From: Thiohalocapsa sp963698775
Lineage (GTDB): Bacteria; Pseudomonadota; Gammaproteobacteria; Chromatiales; Chromatiaceae
Direction: 5' to 3'
DNA length: 64,000 nucleotides
NCBI GenBank assembly: GCA_963698775.1
Contig: CAVOSE010000034.1
Span: forward strand, 1 to 64,000
In this document: one piece after another, positions 53,032 through 62,204 of the stretch
Numbering within the stretch: position 1 is the stretch's first letter
Layout of the letters: every line of letters starts with the position of its first letter
The notes under the pieces: model-generated
Told to the model about the DNA's origin: nothing
What the model saw: only the letters and a program-made list of their open reading frames with translations
Database searches by the model: none
Translations under genes and position numbers: made by a program

Positions 53032-54942
53032 GTGCTGAACGTCGACTTTGAGGATCACGGTAGCGAGCGCGCGCTGTTCATACGCCGTGCACTGCTGTCG
53101 TCGTTCCTGGTGGTGACCTGTCTGGCGCTGGTAGGCGCCCGACTCTTCAACCTGCAGGTCGTCAAGCATGATCACTTCGCGACCCTGTCGGAAGACAACC
53201 GTATCAAGATCCAGCCGCTGCCGCCGAGTCGGGGCCTGATCTATGACGTCAATGGCGTGTTGTTGGCCGACAATTTGCCGTCCTACGCGTTGGAGATCAC
53301 GCCGGAGAATGTCGACGGGCTGGATGCGACGATCGATGCGCTGGCGCAGATCGTGCCCATCACTGACGACGACCGGGAGCGTTTTGCTCGCATGCTGCCC
53401 AAGCGCCGGCGCTTCGAGGGTGTGCCGATCCGGCTGGATCTGAACGAGCGCGAACGCGCCCGCATTGCCGTGCATGGACATCGTTTTCCCGGCGTCGACA
53501 TTCACGCGGAGATGCTCCGATACTACCCGGAAGGTGTCGCCACCGCCCACGTGCTTGGCTACGTTGGCCGCATCAACGAGCACGAAATGGAGCGCATTGA
53601 TGTCTCCGACTATGCCGGCACCAGCCATATTGGCAAGCTCGGCGTCGAGAAGGCGCACGAGGAATGGTTGCACGGACACGTCGGCCACGAACAGGCCGTG
53701 GTCAATGCCCGTGGCCGGGTGTTGGAGCGGCGCGAAGAGAAGCCGCCGGTACCAGGGCGTGACCTGCACCTGTTCCTGGACATCAATCTGCAACAGGACG
53801 CCATCGCCGCCCTCGGCGAACATCGCGGTGCCTTGGTCGCCATCGACCCGCAAACCGGCGGCGTGTTGGCCCTGGCGAGCACGCCCACCTACGACCCCAA
53901 CCCCTTTGTCGCCGGCATTAGTCATGCGGGCTACGCGGCACTGCGTGACGACATCGACAAGCCCCTGTACAACCGTGCCGTGCGTGGCCAGTATCCGCCC
54001 GGCTCTACGGTCAAACCCTTCGTCGCCCTTGCCGGGCTGGCGCTCGGCGAGATCAGCCCGTTCGACCGCTCCTTCTGCGGTGGCTACTTTCAGCTTCCCG
54101 GGCATACCCATCGTTACCGCTGTTGGCGCCGCGGCGGCCATGGCGCCGTGGCCATGGAGGCTGCCATCGTGCAGTCGTGCGATGTGTATTTTTATCGGCT
54201 CGCCAATGATCTGGGCATCGACCGGTTGAATGGATTCCTGTCGGAGTTCGGCTTCGGTGCACGCACCGGCGCCGATATTTCCGGCGAGCAGGGCGGGCTG
54301 CTGCCGTCGCCGGAGTGGAAGCAACGCGTGCGCAAGCAGGTCTGGTATCCGGGGGAGACGCTAATCGTTGGCATTGGCCAGGGCTCGTTCCTGGCCACGC
54401 CTTTGCAACTGGCCGCGGCGACCGCGGCAATGGCCAATCATGGCCACTACATCGTGCCGCGTCTGGTCAAGGCCACCCGCGCGGGGGTTGGAAAACCGTT
54501 GGAGCCGACCGAAGCCGAGACGCATCAGGTGCCGGTGGACGACCCGCGTCAATGGCAGGACGTCGTCGACGCCATGACAGAGGTGGTCGAAGGAGGTCGC
54601 GGCACCGCGCGGCGCATCGAGAGTGATGTCTACCGTATCGCCGGCAAGACCGGAACCGCGCAAGTGTTCACGGTGGGGCAAAACGAGTCCTACAACGAGT
54701 CCCAGGTGGCGGAGCGTATGCGCGACCACGCGTTGTTCGTCGCCTTCGCGCCCGTCGAGGATCCGCGCATCGCGGTGGCCGTGATCGTCGAGAATGGCGG
54801 GCATGGTGGCTCCGTAGCGGCTCCGATCGCCCGTGCCGTGATGGACAGTTACCTGCTCGGTGAGCGTGTGCCGGCGCCCATGGAAGCGGCTGTGCGTGGG
54901 CTGCGGCCGGAGTCGGACGAGGCGCCTGGTGGATCCCGCTGA
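53032..54942 (+). CDS. mrdA: Penicillin-binding protein 2
   Basis: Transpeptidase of the elongation machinery; works with the glycosyltransferase RodA. The 636 residues: a short cytoplasmic part, one membrane helix (ALLSSFLVVTCLALVGARLF), a pedestal domain (NRIKIQPLPPSRGLIYDVNG; ANLPSYALEI-type region) and the transpeptidase domain with SxxK at Ser325-Lys328 (YPPGSTVKPFVALAGLALGE). The second motif is Ser-Cys-Asp (IVQSCDVYFYRLANDLGIDR), and KTG is at Lys539 (IAGKTGTAQVFTVGQNESYN). The start is taken as GTG 53032, since the residues after it (LNVDFEDHGSERALFIRRAL) look like the family N-terminus; an earlier start at 52966 is possible. An 80-base gap separates it from mreD. Confidence 0.96.
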   Translation: MLNVDFEDHGSERALFIRRALLSSFLVVTCLALVGARLFNLQVVKHDHFATLSEDNRIKIQPLPPSRGLIYDVNGVLLADNLPSYALEITPENVDGLDATIDALAQIVPITDDDRERFARMLPKRRRFEGVPIRLDLNERERARIAVHGHRFPGVDIHAEMLRYYPEGVATAHVLGYVGRINEHEMERIDVSDYAGTSHIGKLGVEKAHEEWLHGHVGHEQAVVNARGRVLERREEKPPVPGRDLHLFLDINLQQDAIAALGEHRGALVAIDPQTGGVLALASTPTYDPNPFVAGISHAGYAALRDDIDKPLYNRAVRGQYPPGSTVKPFVALAGLALGEISPFDRSFCGGYFQLPGHTHRYRCWRRGGHGAVAMEAAIVQSCDVYFYRLANDLGIDRLNGFLSEFGFGARTGADISGEQGGLLPSPEWKQRVRKQVWYPGETLIVGIGQGSFLATPLQLAAATAAMANHGHYIVPRLVKATRAGVGKPLEPTEAETHQVPVDDPRQWQDVVDAMTEVVEGGRGTARRIESDVYRIAGKTGTAQVFTVGQNESYNESQVAERMRDHALFVAFAPVEDPRIAVAVIVENGGHGGSVAAPIARAVMDSYLLGERVPAPMEAAVRGLRPESDEAPGGSR

Positions 54943-55043
54943 ACGCGTGCTGTGGATTGCCTGGTCGGCGTCGTCGCCGCCGCGGGGCGAGCAACGACCA
55001 GACGTCATCGGGCGTGCTTGCTGGCTTGCCAAGGTAACGGCCC

Positions 55044-56168
55044 ATGCTTGGTGCTGAATTGAACCAGGGTCCGAATGCGGCATCCGCCAATTTGCTGACG
55101 CGTCTGCATCTGGATTTGCCTTTGTTGCTCGGATTGCTGAGCTTGTGTGGCTTTGGTCTGACGGTGCTGTTCAGCGCCACTGACCAGTCGTCCGGCCAGG
55201 TTGAGCGCCAGGTCTTGCGTCTCGGACTCGCCTTCGCGGTGATGGTCGCCGTGGCGCAGGTGCCGCCGCGACTGCTGCGGCGCTGGGCCCTGCCTCTGTT
55301 CGGTCTGGGCGTGCTGCTACTACTGGCGGTGCTCCTGGTGGGGGACGTGGGTAAGGGTGCACAACGTTGGCTCGATCTCGGCATCGTGCGCTTTCAGCCG
55401 TCGGAGATCCTCAAGCTCGCGGTGCCGATGGCGTTGGCCTGGTTTCTGTCGTTGCGCCAGTTGCCGCCCGGTACCCTGCGGGTGCTGGTCGCGGCGTTGA
55501 TGATGGCGGTGCCGGTGCTGCTGATCGCGAAACAGCCGGACCTCGGCACCTCCCTGCTGGTAGCCAGCGCGGGCGTCATGGTGCTGTTCCTGGCGGGCCT
55601 GAGCTGGCGTCTAATTGCGTTGTTGGCGGCTCTGGCCGGGGCCGCGGCGCCGATTCTCTGGATGCTGATGCGCGACTATCAGCGCCAACGCGTGCTGACC
55701 TTCCTCGATCCGGGGTCCGACCCACTCGGCGCCGGTTACCATACCATTCAGGCCCAGATCGCGATTGGCTCCGGCGGCACCTACGGCAAGGGCTGGCTTA
55801 ATGGCACCCAGTCGCACTTGGAGTTTCTCCCCGAGCGGTCCACCGACTTCATCTTTGCGGTCATCGGCGAGGAGTTCGGTCTCGTGGGCATCTTGATGCT
55901 GCTCGCGCTTTATCTGTTCATCATTGGGCGGGGGCTGTACATCGCGTCTCAGGCGCGCGACAGCTTTAGCCGGCTGTTGGCCGGTTCGCTGACCATGGTG
56001 TTCTTCGTCTATCTGTTCGTAAACACCGGCATGGTGATCGGTTTGTTGCCGGTGGTGGGGGTGCCCTTGCCGTTGGTCAGCTACGGCGGCACGTCGTTGG
56101 TGACCATCATGGCCGGCTTCGGCATCATCATGTCGATTCATACGTATGGGAAAATGCTTCAGATGTAA
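55044..56168 (+). CDS. rodA: Rod shape-determining protein RodA
   Basis: SEDS-family peptidoglycan glycosyltransferase that polymerises lipid II together with PBP2. The 374 residues show ten or so helices. Conserved motifs are RWLDLGIVRFQPSEILKLAV, LIAKQPDLGTSLLVASAGVM, YHTIQAQIAIGSGGTYGKGW, GTQSHLEFLPERSTDFIFAV with the catalytic Asp region, and VVGVPLPLVSYGGTSLVTIM. AAGG stands upstream of the ATG. It follows mrdA by about 100 bases. Confidence 0.97.
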   Translation: MLGAELNQGPNAASANLLTRLHLDLPLLLGLLSLCGFGLTVLFSATDQSSGQVERQVLRLGLAFAVMVAVAQVPPRLLRRWALPLFGLGVLLLLAVLLVGDVGKGAQRWLDLGIVRFQPSEILKLAVPMALAWFLSLRQLPPGTLRVLVAALMMAVPVLLIAKQPDLGTSLLVASAGVMVLFLAGLSWRLIALLAALAGAAAPILWMLMRDYQRQRVLTFLDPGSDPLGAGYHTIQAQIAIGSGGTYGKGWLNGTQSHLEFLPERSTDFIFAVIGEEFGLVGILMLLALYLFIIGRGLYIASQARDSFSRLLAGSLTMVFFVYLFVNTGMVIGLLPVVGVPLPLVSYGGTSLVTIMAGFGIIMSIHTYGKMLQM

Positions 56169-56273
56169 TCGGTTCCGTCCTATACTCCAAGTGTTGCATT
56201 AATCGATGGCGCACCGAAGAAGTTTGGGTGAAGCCGTTTTCGACCAACACTTCACGCTGACACCGATGACGCC

Positions 56274-57326
56274 ATGCACCTACTCCGCCGATTTACCGTC
56301 GCCGCCCTAGTTCTGTTAGCGATGATCCAAATCCCGGCCCGCGTCGCCGCCGCGCCGGCTTCGTATGACGACGGCAGGACAGCCTTCGTCGCCGAGATGG
56401 CGGACAAGCACGGCTTCACGCGGGCGGAGCTGGGTGCGCTGATGACCGAGGCGCGTTATCAGCAGCGCATTATCGACGCGATAAACCGCCCCTATGAGGC
56501 GAAGCCCTGGAAGGCCTATCAACCCATCTTCGTCACCCCCGAGCGGATTCGGGGCGGTGTCGCGTTTTGGCGCGACAACGCGGCGCTGCTGGCGCGGGCC
56601 CAGGCTGCCTATGGTGTACCGCCGGAGATCATCGTCGCGATCATCGGCGTCGAGACCAACTACGGCGGCAACCTGGGGAGCCATCGCGTAATCGACGCCC
56701 TGAGCACGCTCGGGTTCTCGTATCCCAAACGGGCCGATTTTTTTCGCGCCGAGCTGGAGGAGTTCTTGTTGCTGACCCGCGATGAACAAGTGGATGCGCG
56801 GACGGCTAAGGGCTCCTATGCCGGTGCCGTTGGCAAGCCCCAGTTCATCCCGTCCAGCTATCGTGCCTATGCGGTGGACTTCGACGATGACGGTCGCCGT
56901 GATCTGTGGGCCAGCAATGCCGATGTGGTCGGCAGCGTCGGCAACTACTTGGCGCAGCATGGGTGGCGTCGGGGCCAGCCGGTCGCTGCCGAGGCCGAAC
57001 TGGCGCAAGGGCGGCCGATCGGCATTGCCATCGCCAAAAAACGCCCGGCGGTGCCCGAGACCACCCTGACGCAGCTCGCCGCTGCCGGTGTGGTGACACT
57101 GCCTGGGGACGGCGCGCGAAGTGGCCCCGCAGTCGTGCTAGATGGCATCGACGACGACACCCGCGCCGCGCTGATCGAGCTCGATGGCCGTGAGTCTGAG
57201 TACTGGCTCGGTTTCGACAATTTCTACGCCATTACCCGCTACAACCACAGCAACCTGTATGCGATGGCCGTCTATCAACTGAGCCGGGAAATCGCTCGGC
57301 AATACCGCGTGGCGGAGGGGGGGTGA
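56274..57326 (+). CDS. mltB: Membrane-bound lytic murein transglycosylase B
   Basis: Cleaves the glycan strand of peptidoglycan with formation of anhydro-muramic ends. The 350 residues: a signal peptide (FTVAALVLLAMIQIPARVAA), then the catalytic SLT_2 domain with IIVAIIGVETNYGGNLGSHR, where the Glu is catalytic, SYAGAVGKPQFIPSSYRAYA, and FDDDGRRDLWASNADVVGSV. The C-terminal part has the NFYAITRYNHSNLYAMAVYQ motif of the MltB family. No lipobox is present, so the protein would be soluble in the periplasm rather than lipid-anchored, unlike E. coli MltB. The stop is directly followed by rlpA. Confidence 0.95.
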   Translation: MHLLRRFTVAALVLLAMIQIPARVAAAPASYDDGRTAFVAEMADKHGFTRAELGALMTEARYQQRIIDAINRPYEAKPWKAYQPIFVTPERIRGGVAFWRDNAALLARAQAAYGVPPEIIVAIIGVETNYGGNLGSHRVIDALSTLGFSYPKRADFFRAELEEFLLLTRDEQVDARTAKGSYAGAVGKPQFIPSSYRAYAVDFDDDGRRDLWASNADVVGSVGNYLAQHGWRRGQPVAAEAELAQGRPIGIAIAKKRPAVPETTLTQLAAAGVVTLPGDGARSGPAVVLDGIDDDTRAALIELDGRESEYWLGFDNFYAITRYNHSNLYAMAVYQLSREIARQYRVAEGG

Positions 57327-57327
57327 C

Positions 57328-58412
57328 ATGCAGCCGGTCGATCGATGCCGTGGCCTTGCGCCAGCCTTACTGGTGCTGGCGTCTGTTTTGCCACTGTTGC
57401 TCGGCGGTTGTGGCGGAGCGCCCAAGCATGGCGAAACCATTACCACCAGCGACGGGCCACCGGATGCCGTACCAAGGGTCGAACCGAAGGCGCGCTATGG
57501 CAATATGAAGTCCTACGTCGTCTACGGTAAGACCTACTATCCCAAGCAGAGCAGCCGTGGCCACGTCGAGCGTGGTATTGCGTCGTGGTATGGCCCCAAG
57601 TTTCACGGCCGCAAGACCTCTAGCGGTGAGCCCTACGACATGCACCAAATGACCGCGGCGCACAAGACCCTGCCGCTGCCAACCTATGCGCTGGTTAAGA
57701 ACCTCGAAAACGGCCGCAGCGCCATCGTCAAGGTCAATGATCGCGGTCCGTTCGTTGGCGACCGCATCATCGACCTGTCCTACGCCGCAGCCAAGAAACT
57801 CGGTGTTGATCAGAAGGGCACCGCGCGGGTCGAAGTGGTGTCCATCGATCCGCGTGATCACGACGGCAAGGTGCCCAAGTATCGGCGGGTCGCGGCGCAG
57901 AGCCAGCAGCGCTACAAGCCCCGCCCCAGCCCAAACTCGCGCCCAAGTCGTCGAGAACCGCGCAAACCATTGCCGCAGCGACGGCACCGAAGCCGCGCTC
58001 CGAGCCAACTGCCCCGCTGTCACCGCAGTCGCCGCCGCAGGCGCTCGGCAGATCCTCATCCCCGCCGAGCACGACCACGGCGACCGCTTTGACGCCGCCG
58101 GCCGTTGCATCCGTAGCGCCGACAACGACTATAGCGGCGGTTCCGGCGGTTGCATCCGGCCTTGGTACGCCGCTCTATCTTCAGGTCGGCGCCTTCGGGA
58201 CGAGGGACAACGCCGAACAGTTGCGGCGGCGCCTCACCGGACTGCTGCAGGACCCGGTGCAGGTACGCGAGGCGAGCCATGGCGGTGCCGCCAGCCAACC
58301 GCAGCTCTATAAGGTCCAGGTCGGGCCGGTGGCGTCGCGTTCCGATGCCGATGACTTGGCGCGCAGATTGGCCTTGCTGGGCATTGCCCGGCCGCTCGTC
58401 GTCAGCGACTGA
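57328..58412 (+). CDS. rlpA: RlpA lytic transglycosylase with SPOR domain (one frameshift)
   Basis: RlpA lipoproteins degrade naked glycan strands at the division septum. The frame starts one base after the mltB stop and encodes a lipoprotein signal (LASVLPLLLGGCGGAPKH, lipobox LLGGC), a double-psi beta-barrel domain with RGIASWYGPKFHGRKTSSGE (catalytic Asp/His region), YDMHQMTAAHKTLPLPTYAL and VKVNDRGPFVGDRIIDLSYA, and then a Pro-rich linker. In that linker, near 57930, one C appears to be missing from a C-run. The continuing frame reads a Pro/Ala/Thr linker and a SPOR domain (PLYLQVGAFGTRDNAEQLRR; LYKVQVGPVASRSDADDLAR) ending at 58412. Joined, the protein is about 361 residues, normal for RlpA. 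Confidence 0.92.
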
Positions 58413-58486
58413 GACTGGCACGGCTTCGGTATTGGGTTGATACTACATCGGTCACAGCATACTCAAACCTCAAAGAGGGTGGGCCG

Positions 58487-58816
58487 GTGTTTACACATCA
58501 TAGTCTTGGGCATCGGCTCGCAGAGCTGATGATCTTTGCGTTTCTGATGCCGAGCGATGGGATGGCGGTACCGAGAACTGAAGACGACGTGGAGCGCTAT
58601 TTGCGCGAGGAGTCGGTGCAAAGCGAGACGGCAAGCGTGGATCCACCGGCCTTACGTTGTTCGGTACACCATTACCTGAGCGTTCAGGAAATGAAGGGCT
58701 ACCTACACAAGGCCGGCGACAACACGCATTACGTCGTTACGCCCAAGGGCGTTTTGTACACCCTTGCCCGGTGTGACGAAGTCGATCGACTTCGGCGCTG
58801 GAATCCTGGGGGTTGA
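58487..58816 (+). CDS. Small protein of unknown function
   Basis: The 109 residues start at a GTG with AGAGGG about 8 bases upstream. A hydrophobic N-terminal part (LAELMIFAFLMPSDGMAVPR) could be a signal peptide. The rest is charged: TEDDVERYLREESVQSETAS, a middle with ALRCSVHHYLSVQEMKGYLH and a C-terminal VVTPKGVLYTLARCDEVDRL. No family recognised. It lies between rlpA and dacA, in the same direction. Codon use is acceptable for a gene, but evidence is limited to the start signal and the location. Confidence 0.45.
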   Translation: MFTHHSLGHRLAELMIFAFLMPSDGMAVPRTEDDVERYLREESVQSETASVDPPALRCSVHHYLSVQEMKGYLHKAGDNTHYVVTPKGVLYTLARCDEVDRLRRWNPGG

Positions 58817-58942
58817 TCGACCACACGTCGCCGTTGCTTGCCGTCGCGCGGCCCGGATGCCAAAGCCTTGGGCAGGGGGTAGAATGTGCGGCGTCGTCCG
58901 CCCGTGCGCGGACAGCCATTCTGTCCGGTGCATCGCCTTACC

Positions 58943-60115
58943 ATGATCCCACGCATTTTCCCCGTCGCCGCCACCATCCTGTCGACTCTCTGCCTGTGTC
59001 TGTGCTTTGCTCTGCTGGGCGCAGTCCCCGCGGTCCAAGCGCAACAGGTGCCGATTCCGGACCCACCGCAACTCGGTGCGAAGGGCTATCTGCTGGTCGA
59101 CCACGACAGCGACGAGATCCTTGCGGAGAGCAATGCCGACGAGCGCCTGGAGCCCGCCAGCCTCACCAAGATCATGACCGCCTACGTGGTCTTCCGCGAA
59201 CTCGCCGAGGGCAACCTGTCGCTGGATGACGAGGTGTTGATCAGCGAAAAGGCCTGGCGTACCGGTGGCTCCAAGATGTTCGTCGAGGTCGGCAAACGGG
59301 TGTCGCTGGGGGATCTGCTGCACGGCATGATCATCCAGTCCGGCAACGATGCCAGCGTCGCCCTGGCCGAGCATATTGCCGGCACCGAGGCAACCTTCGC
59401 CGAGTTGATGAACAGCCACGCCAAACGGCTGGGTATGAATAGCACCCATTTCGTCAACGCCACCGGCCTGCCGGACCCGGAACACTATACGACGCCGCGG
59501 GACATCACTAAAGTCACCGCGGCGACCATTCGTGAGTTTCCCGAATACTACGCCTGGTATGCGCTGCCGGAATTCACCTTCAACGGTATCAAGCAGGGCA
59601 ACCGCAACCGGCTGCTGGAACAGGACCCGGCCGTCGACGGCGTCAAGACCGGCCACACGGAGGCCGCGGGTTATTGCCTGGTGGCCTCCGCGGTGCGCGA
59701 CGGGCAGCGGCTCACCTCGGTGGTCATGGGCACCGACAGCGAGTCCGCCCGAGCCCGCGACAGCCTGGCGCTGCTCAACTACGGCTATCGTTTTTTCGAG
59801 ACCCACAACGCCTTCCCCGGCGGTCAGCCGGTCGAGATGCTGCGCATCTGGGCCGGCGATACCACAGAGTTGCCGGTGGGGCCGGCGCGGGACCTGTACG
59901 TGACCATCCCGCGTGGCAAGTACGGTGAACTCAGCGCTGAGTTGGAGCCGGCCGGCAACATCAATGCGCCGGTGGCCTGGGGCGATGTGGTCGGTGAGAT
60001 CGTCTTCCGGCTCGGCGACACCGAGATCAAGCGCGAGCCTGCGGTGGCCCTGGAAGACGTCGCGCAGGGCGGCATTTTTCGGCGCGGTATCGACGCGGTG
60101 TTGCAGCTGTTTTGA
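58943..60115 (+). CDS. dacA: D-alanyl-D-alanine carboxypeptidase (PBP5/6 type)
   Basis: Trims the terminal D-Ala from pentapeptide stems. The 390 residues: a signal peptide (AATILSTLCLCLCFALLGAV), catalytic SxxK at Ser73-Lys76 (EPASLTKIMTAYVVFRELAE), SGN at Ser133 (MIIQSGNDASVALAEHIAGT) and KTG at Lys235 (AVDGVKTGHTEAAGYCLVAS). A C-terminal beta domain and the amphipathic membrane-binding end (GGIFRRGIDAVLQLF) typical of PBP5/6 follow. The ATG at 58943 begins the signal peptide. It is followed closely by the D-amino-acid aminotransferase. Confidence 0.97.
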   Translation: MIPRIFPVAATILSTLCLCLCFALLGAVPAVQAQQVPIPDPPQLGAKGYLLVDHDSDEILAESNADERLEPASLTKIMTAYVVFRELAEGNLSLDDEVLISEKAWRTGGSKMFVEVGKRVSLGDLLHGMIIQSGNDASVALAEHIAGTEATFAELMNSHAKRLGMNSTHFVNATGLPDPEHYTTPRDITKVTAATIREFPEYYAWYALPEFTFNGIKQGNRNRLLEQDPAVDGVKTGHTEAAGYCLVASAVRDGQRLTSVVMGTDSESARARDSLALLNYGYRFFETHNAFPGGQPVEMLRIWAGDTTELPVGPARDLYVTIPRGKYGELSAELEPAGNINAPVAWGDVVGEIVFRLGDTEIKREPAVALEDVAQGGIFRRGIDAVLQLF

Positions 60116-60140
60116 CCACCAACCCGAGCAGCCTGCGCCG

Positions 60141-61043
60141 ATGAGCCCACAAGACCCCGGCGGCGACCCGCACAATGCGGTGTATCTGAACGGCCGCTTT
60201 GTTCCGCTGGAGCAGGCGAGCCTGTCGGTCATGGATCGCGGCTTCCTTTTCGGCGACGGTGTCTACGAGGTGATTCCCGCCTATGGCGCTGTGCCACGCC
60301 GCGAGGCCGCGCATCTGCGCCGGCTCGGCAACAGCCTGAGCGGCATTCGCTTGCTGCCGCCGCTGACCGATGAGGCCTGGTCAGCCGTGTTCCGTCGCTT
60401 GCTGTCCCCCACGCTGCGGGCAGCGCCGGACGCCGATCAGAGCATCTATGTGCAGGTCACGCGCGGCGCCGCGCCGGTGCGTGATCACCGCTTTCCGGCT
60501 GTCGTCGAGCCCACCGTGCTGGCCATGGTCAAACCGCTGAAGGCCCGCTCCCCCTCGGTGGCCGATCGGGGCGTAGCCGCCGTTTTGCGCGACGACATCC
60601 GCTGGGGGCGCTGCGACATCAAGTCCGTTGCCCTGTTGGCCGCCGTCTTGCTGCGCCAGGATGCCCACGAGGCCGACGCCGAGGAGGCGATTTTGGTGCG
60701 TGACGGTCAGGCCGTTGAGGGCTCTACCAGCAACCTGTTCATCGTTCATGACGGCCGGCTGATCACGCCGCCGACCAGCCGCTTTTTGCTCGCCGGCATC
60801 ACGCGCGAGATCACGCTGGAACTGGCTCGGGACGCCGGTATCGACTGCGAAGAACGCGCGATTTCCCTGGACTTGCTGCAACGTGCCGACGAGGTCTGGC
60901 TCACCAGTTCCACCCGCGAGGTGATGCCGGTCACATGCCTGGATGGGACGATCGTCGGCGACGGTGTTCCCGGCCCACTGTGGCGACGCCTGGACGCGCT
61001 GTACCAGGATTACAAGACCCAACTGCGAGAACGCCGAGCCTAA
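60141..61043 (+). CDS. dat: D-amino-acid aminotransferase
   Basis: Fold-type IV PLP enzyme that interconverts D-Ala, D-Glu and keto acids. The 300 residues include YLNGRFVPLEQASLSVMDRG and FLFGDGVYEVIPAYGAVPRR at the start, the lysine for PLP, Lys161 (DDIRWGRCDIKSVALLAAVL), EEAILVRDGQAVEGSTSNLF and the phosphate-binding EVWLTSSTREVMPVTCLDGT. Branched-chain aminotransferases have the same fold; the RWGRCDIKS and TSSTREVMPV forms favour D-amino-acid aminotransferase. The gene lies 25 bases after dacA and 4 bases before the DUF493 gene, an order known from many gammaproteobacteria. Confidence 0.92.
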   Translation: MSPQDPGGDPHNAVYLNGRFVPLEQASLSVMDRGFLFGDGVYEVIPAYGAVPRREAAHLRRLGNSLSGIRLLPPLTDEAWSAVFRRLLSPTLRAAPDADQSIYVQVTRGAAPVRDHRFPAVVEPTVLAMVKPLKARSPSVADRGVAAVLRDDIRWGRCDIKSVALLAAVLLRQDAHEADAEEAILVRDGQAVEGSTSNLFIVHDGRLITPPTSRFLLAGITREITLELARDAGIDCEERAISLDLLQRADEVWLTSSTREVMPVTCLDGTIVGDGVPGPLWRRLDALYQDYKTQLRERRA

Positions 61044-61047
61044 GCCC

Positions 61048-61368
61048 ATGCCTGAACCCGATAAAGACCCGACCAACATAGAGCCCACCAACGGTGCCGC
61101 ACAGGAACCGCCAGAGACGCTGCTGGAGTTTCCCTGCACCTTCCCGATCAAGGCCATGGGCCGGTCCGATTCCGGGCTGGAGGCCGCGGTGTTGGAGATC
61201 CTGGCACGCCATGCGCCTGGCTTCGACGCCGACGCGTTGGAGGCACGCCCGAGCAGCGGCGGCAAGTGGCTGGCGGTGACGGTCCGCGTCGAGGCCACCA
61301 GCAAGGCGCAGCTCGATGCCATTTACCAAGAGCTCACCGCCCACGAACTCGTGGTCTATGCCCTCTGA
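61048..61368 (+). CDS. DUF493 (YbeD-like) protein
   Basis: The 106 residues have a DUF493 fold: after a polar N-terminal part, LLEFPCTFPIKAMGRSDSGL, VLEILARHAPGFDADALEAR, KWLAVTVRVEATSKAQLDAI and the end YQELTAHELVVYAL. E. coli YbeD has a ferredoxin-like fold resembling the regulatory domain of allosteric enzymes; its exact task is open, but it always sits near dacA and lipB. The end overlaps the start of lipB. Confidence 0.93.
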   Translation: MPEPDKDPTNIEPTNGAAQEPPETLLEFPCTFPIKAMGRSDSGLEAAVLEILARHAPGFDADALEARPSSGGKWLAVTVRVEATSKAQLDAIYQELTAHELVVYAL

Positions 61369-62068
61369 TGCCGTTGTTGCTGACGGCGTCGCTCTTGACG
61401 GCGGCTCGGGCGCCGAGGTGCTGCAGGTAAGCCAGCTCGGCCTCCGCGACTACGCGCAGACCTGGCGTGCCATGCGCGACTATACCGACCGCCGCGGCCC
61501 CGATACCGTCGACGCCCTCTGGCTGGTGCAACACCCCGCGGTGTTCACGCTGGGCCAAGCCGGCCGGCCGGAGCATGTGTTGAATCCCGGCGACATCCCG
61601 GTGCTGCAAAGCGACCGCGGAGGCCAGGTGACCTACCACGGTCCCGGGCAGGTCGTCGCCTATCTGCTGTTGGATCTCCGGCGTGCCGGCATCGGAATTA
61701 AGCGCCTAGTGCATCTGCTGGAGCAGGCCGTGATCGATGTGCTGGCGCCTTACGGCATTCGCGCCGCCGCTCGTCCGGACGCACCGGGGGTGTACGTGGA
61801 CGGGGCAAAAATCGCGTCCATTGGTCTGCGGGTGCGGCACGGCTGCTGCTACCACGGCATCGCCCTCAATGTTGATCTCGACCTGGAGCCGTTCCGGCGC
61901 ATCAATCCCTGCGGCTACGCCGGATTGCAGGTGACGCGGCTTGTCGATCTGGCAACTGGCGTCGCTCCCGACCAGGTCGCCGACCAGTTGGCCGATGCCA
62001 TCGCCGGCAGTTTGGGGCTTCGTACCGCTGGAGCTGGAATCGAGCCCAGGTCGCAGGCGGTAACGTAG
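61358..62068 (+). CDS. lipB: Octanoyltransferase
   Basis: Moves the octanoyl group from acyl carrier protein to lipoyl domains, the first step of lipoate synthesis. The 236 residues show WLVQHPAVFTLGQAGRPEHV, the signature QSDRGGQVTYHGPGQVVAYL with LLDLRR, GAKIASIGLRVRHGCCYHGI with the conserved Lys and His, and the catalytic Cys in INPCGYAGLQVTRLVDL. The ATG at 61358 overlaps the DUF493 stop, which suggests coupled translation; no lipA follows within the window. Confidence 0.96.
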   Translation: MPSDAVVADGVALDGGSGAEVLQVSQLGLRDYAQTWRAMRDYTDRRGPDTVDALWLVQHPAVFTLGQAGRPEHVLNPGDIPVLQSDRGGQVTYHGPGQVVAYLLLDLRRAGIGIKRLVHLLEQAVIDVLAPYGIRAAARPDAPGVYVDGAKIASIGLRVRHGCCYHGIALNVDLDLEPFRRINPCGYAGLQVTRLVDLATGVAPDQVADQLADAIAGSLGLRTAGAGIEPRSQAVT

Positions 62069-62204
62069 GGCCGCGCGCTCTCCTGCCTGCCGCTGATCAA
62101 CAGGTTGCGCTTAGGACGCAACGAATGTCGTCCGCCTCTCCCACATTCGGCCACCCACAACGGCATCGACCTGCCCGTTATCCCGCCCCGATGGTGTCCG
62201 CGTA

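Noticed and set aside
52399..54324. A 641-residue open frame antisense to mreD and mrdA
   Set aside because: No motifs; opposite two conserved genes.
58703..60232. A 509-residue open frame antisense to dacA
   Set aside because: No motifs and opposite a full PBP5/6 gene.
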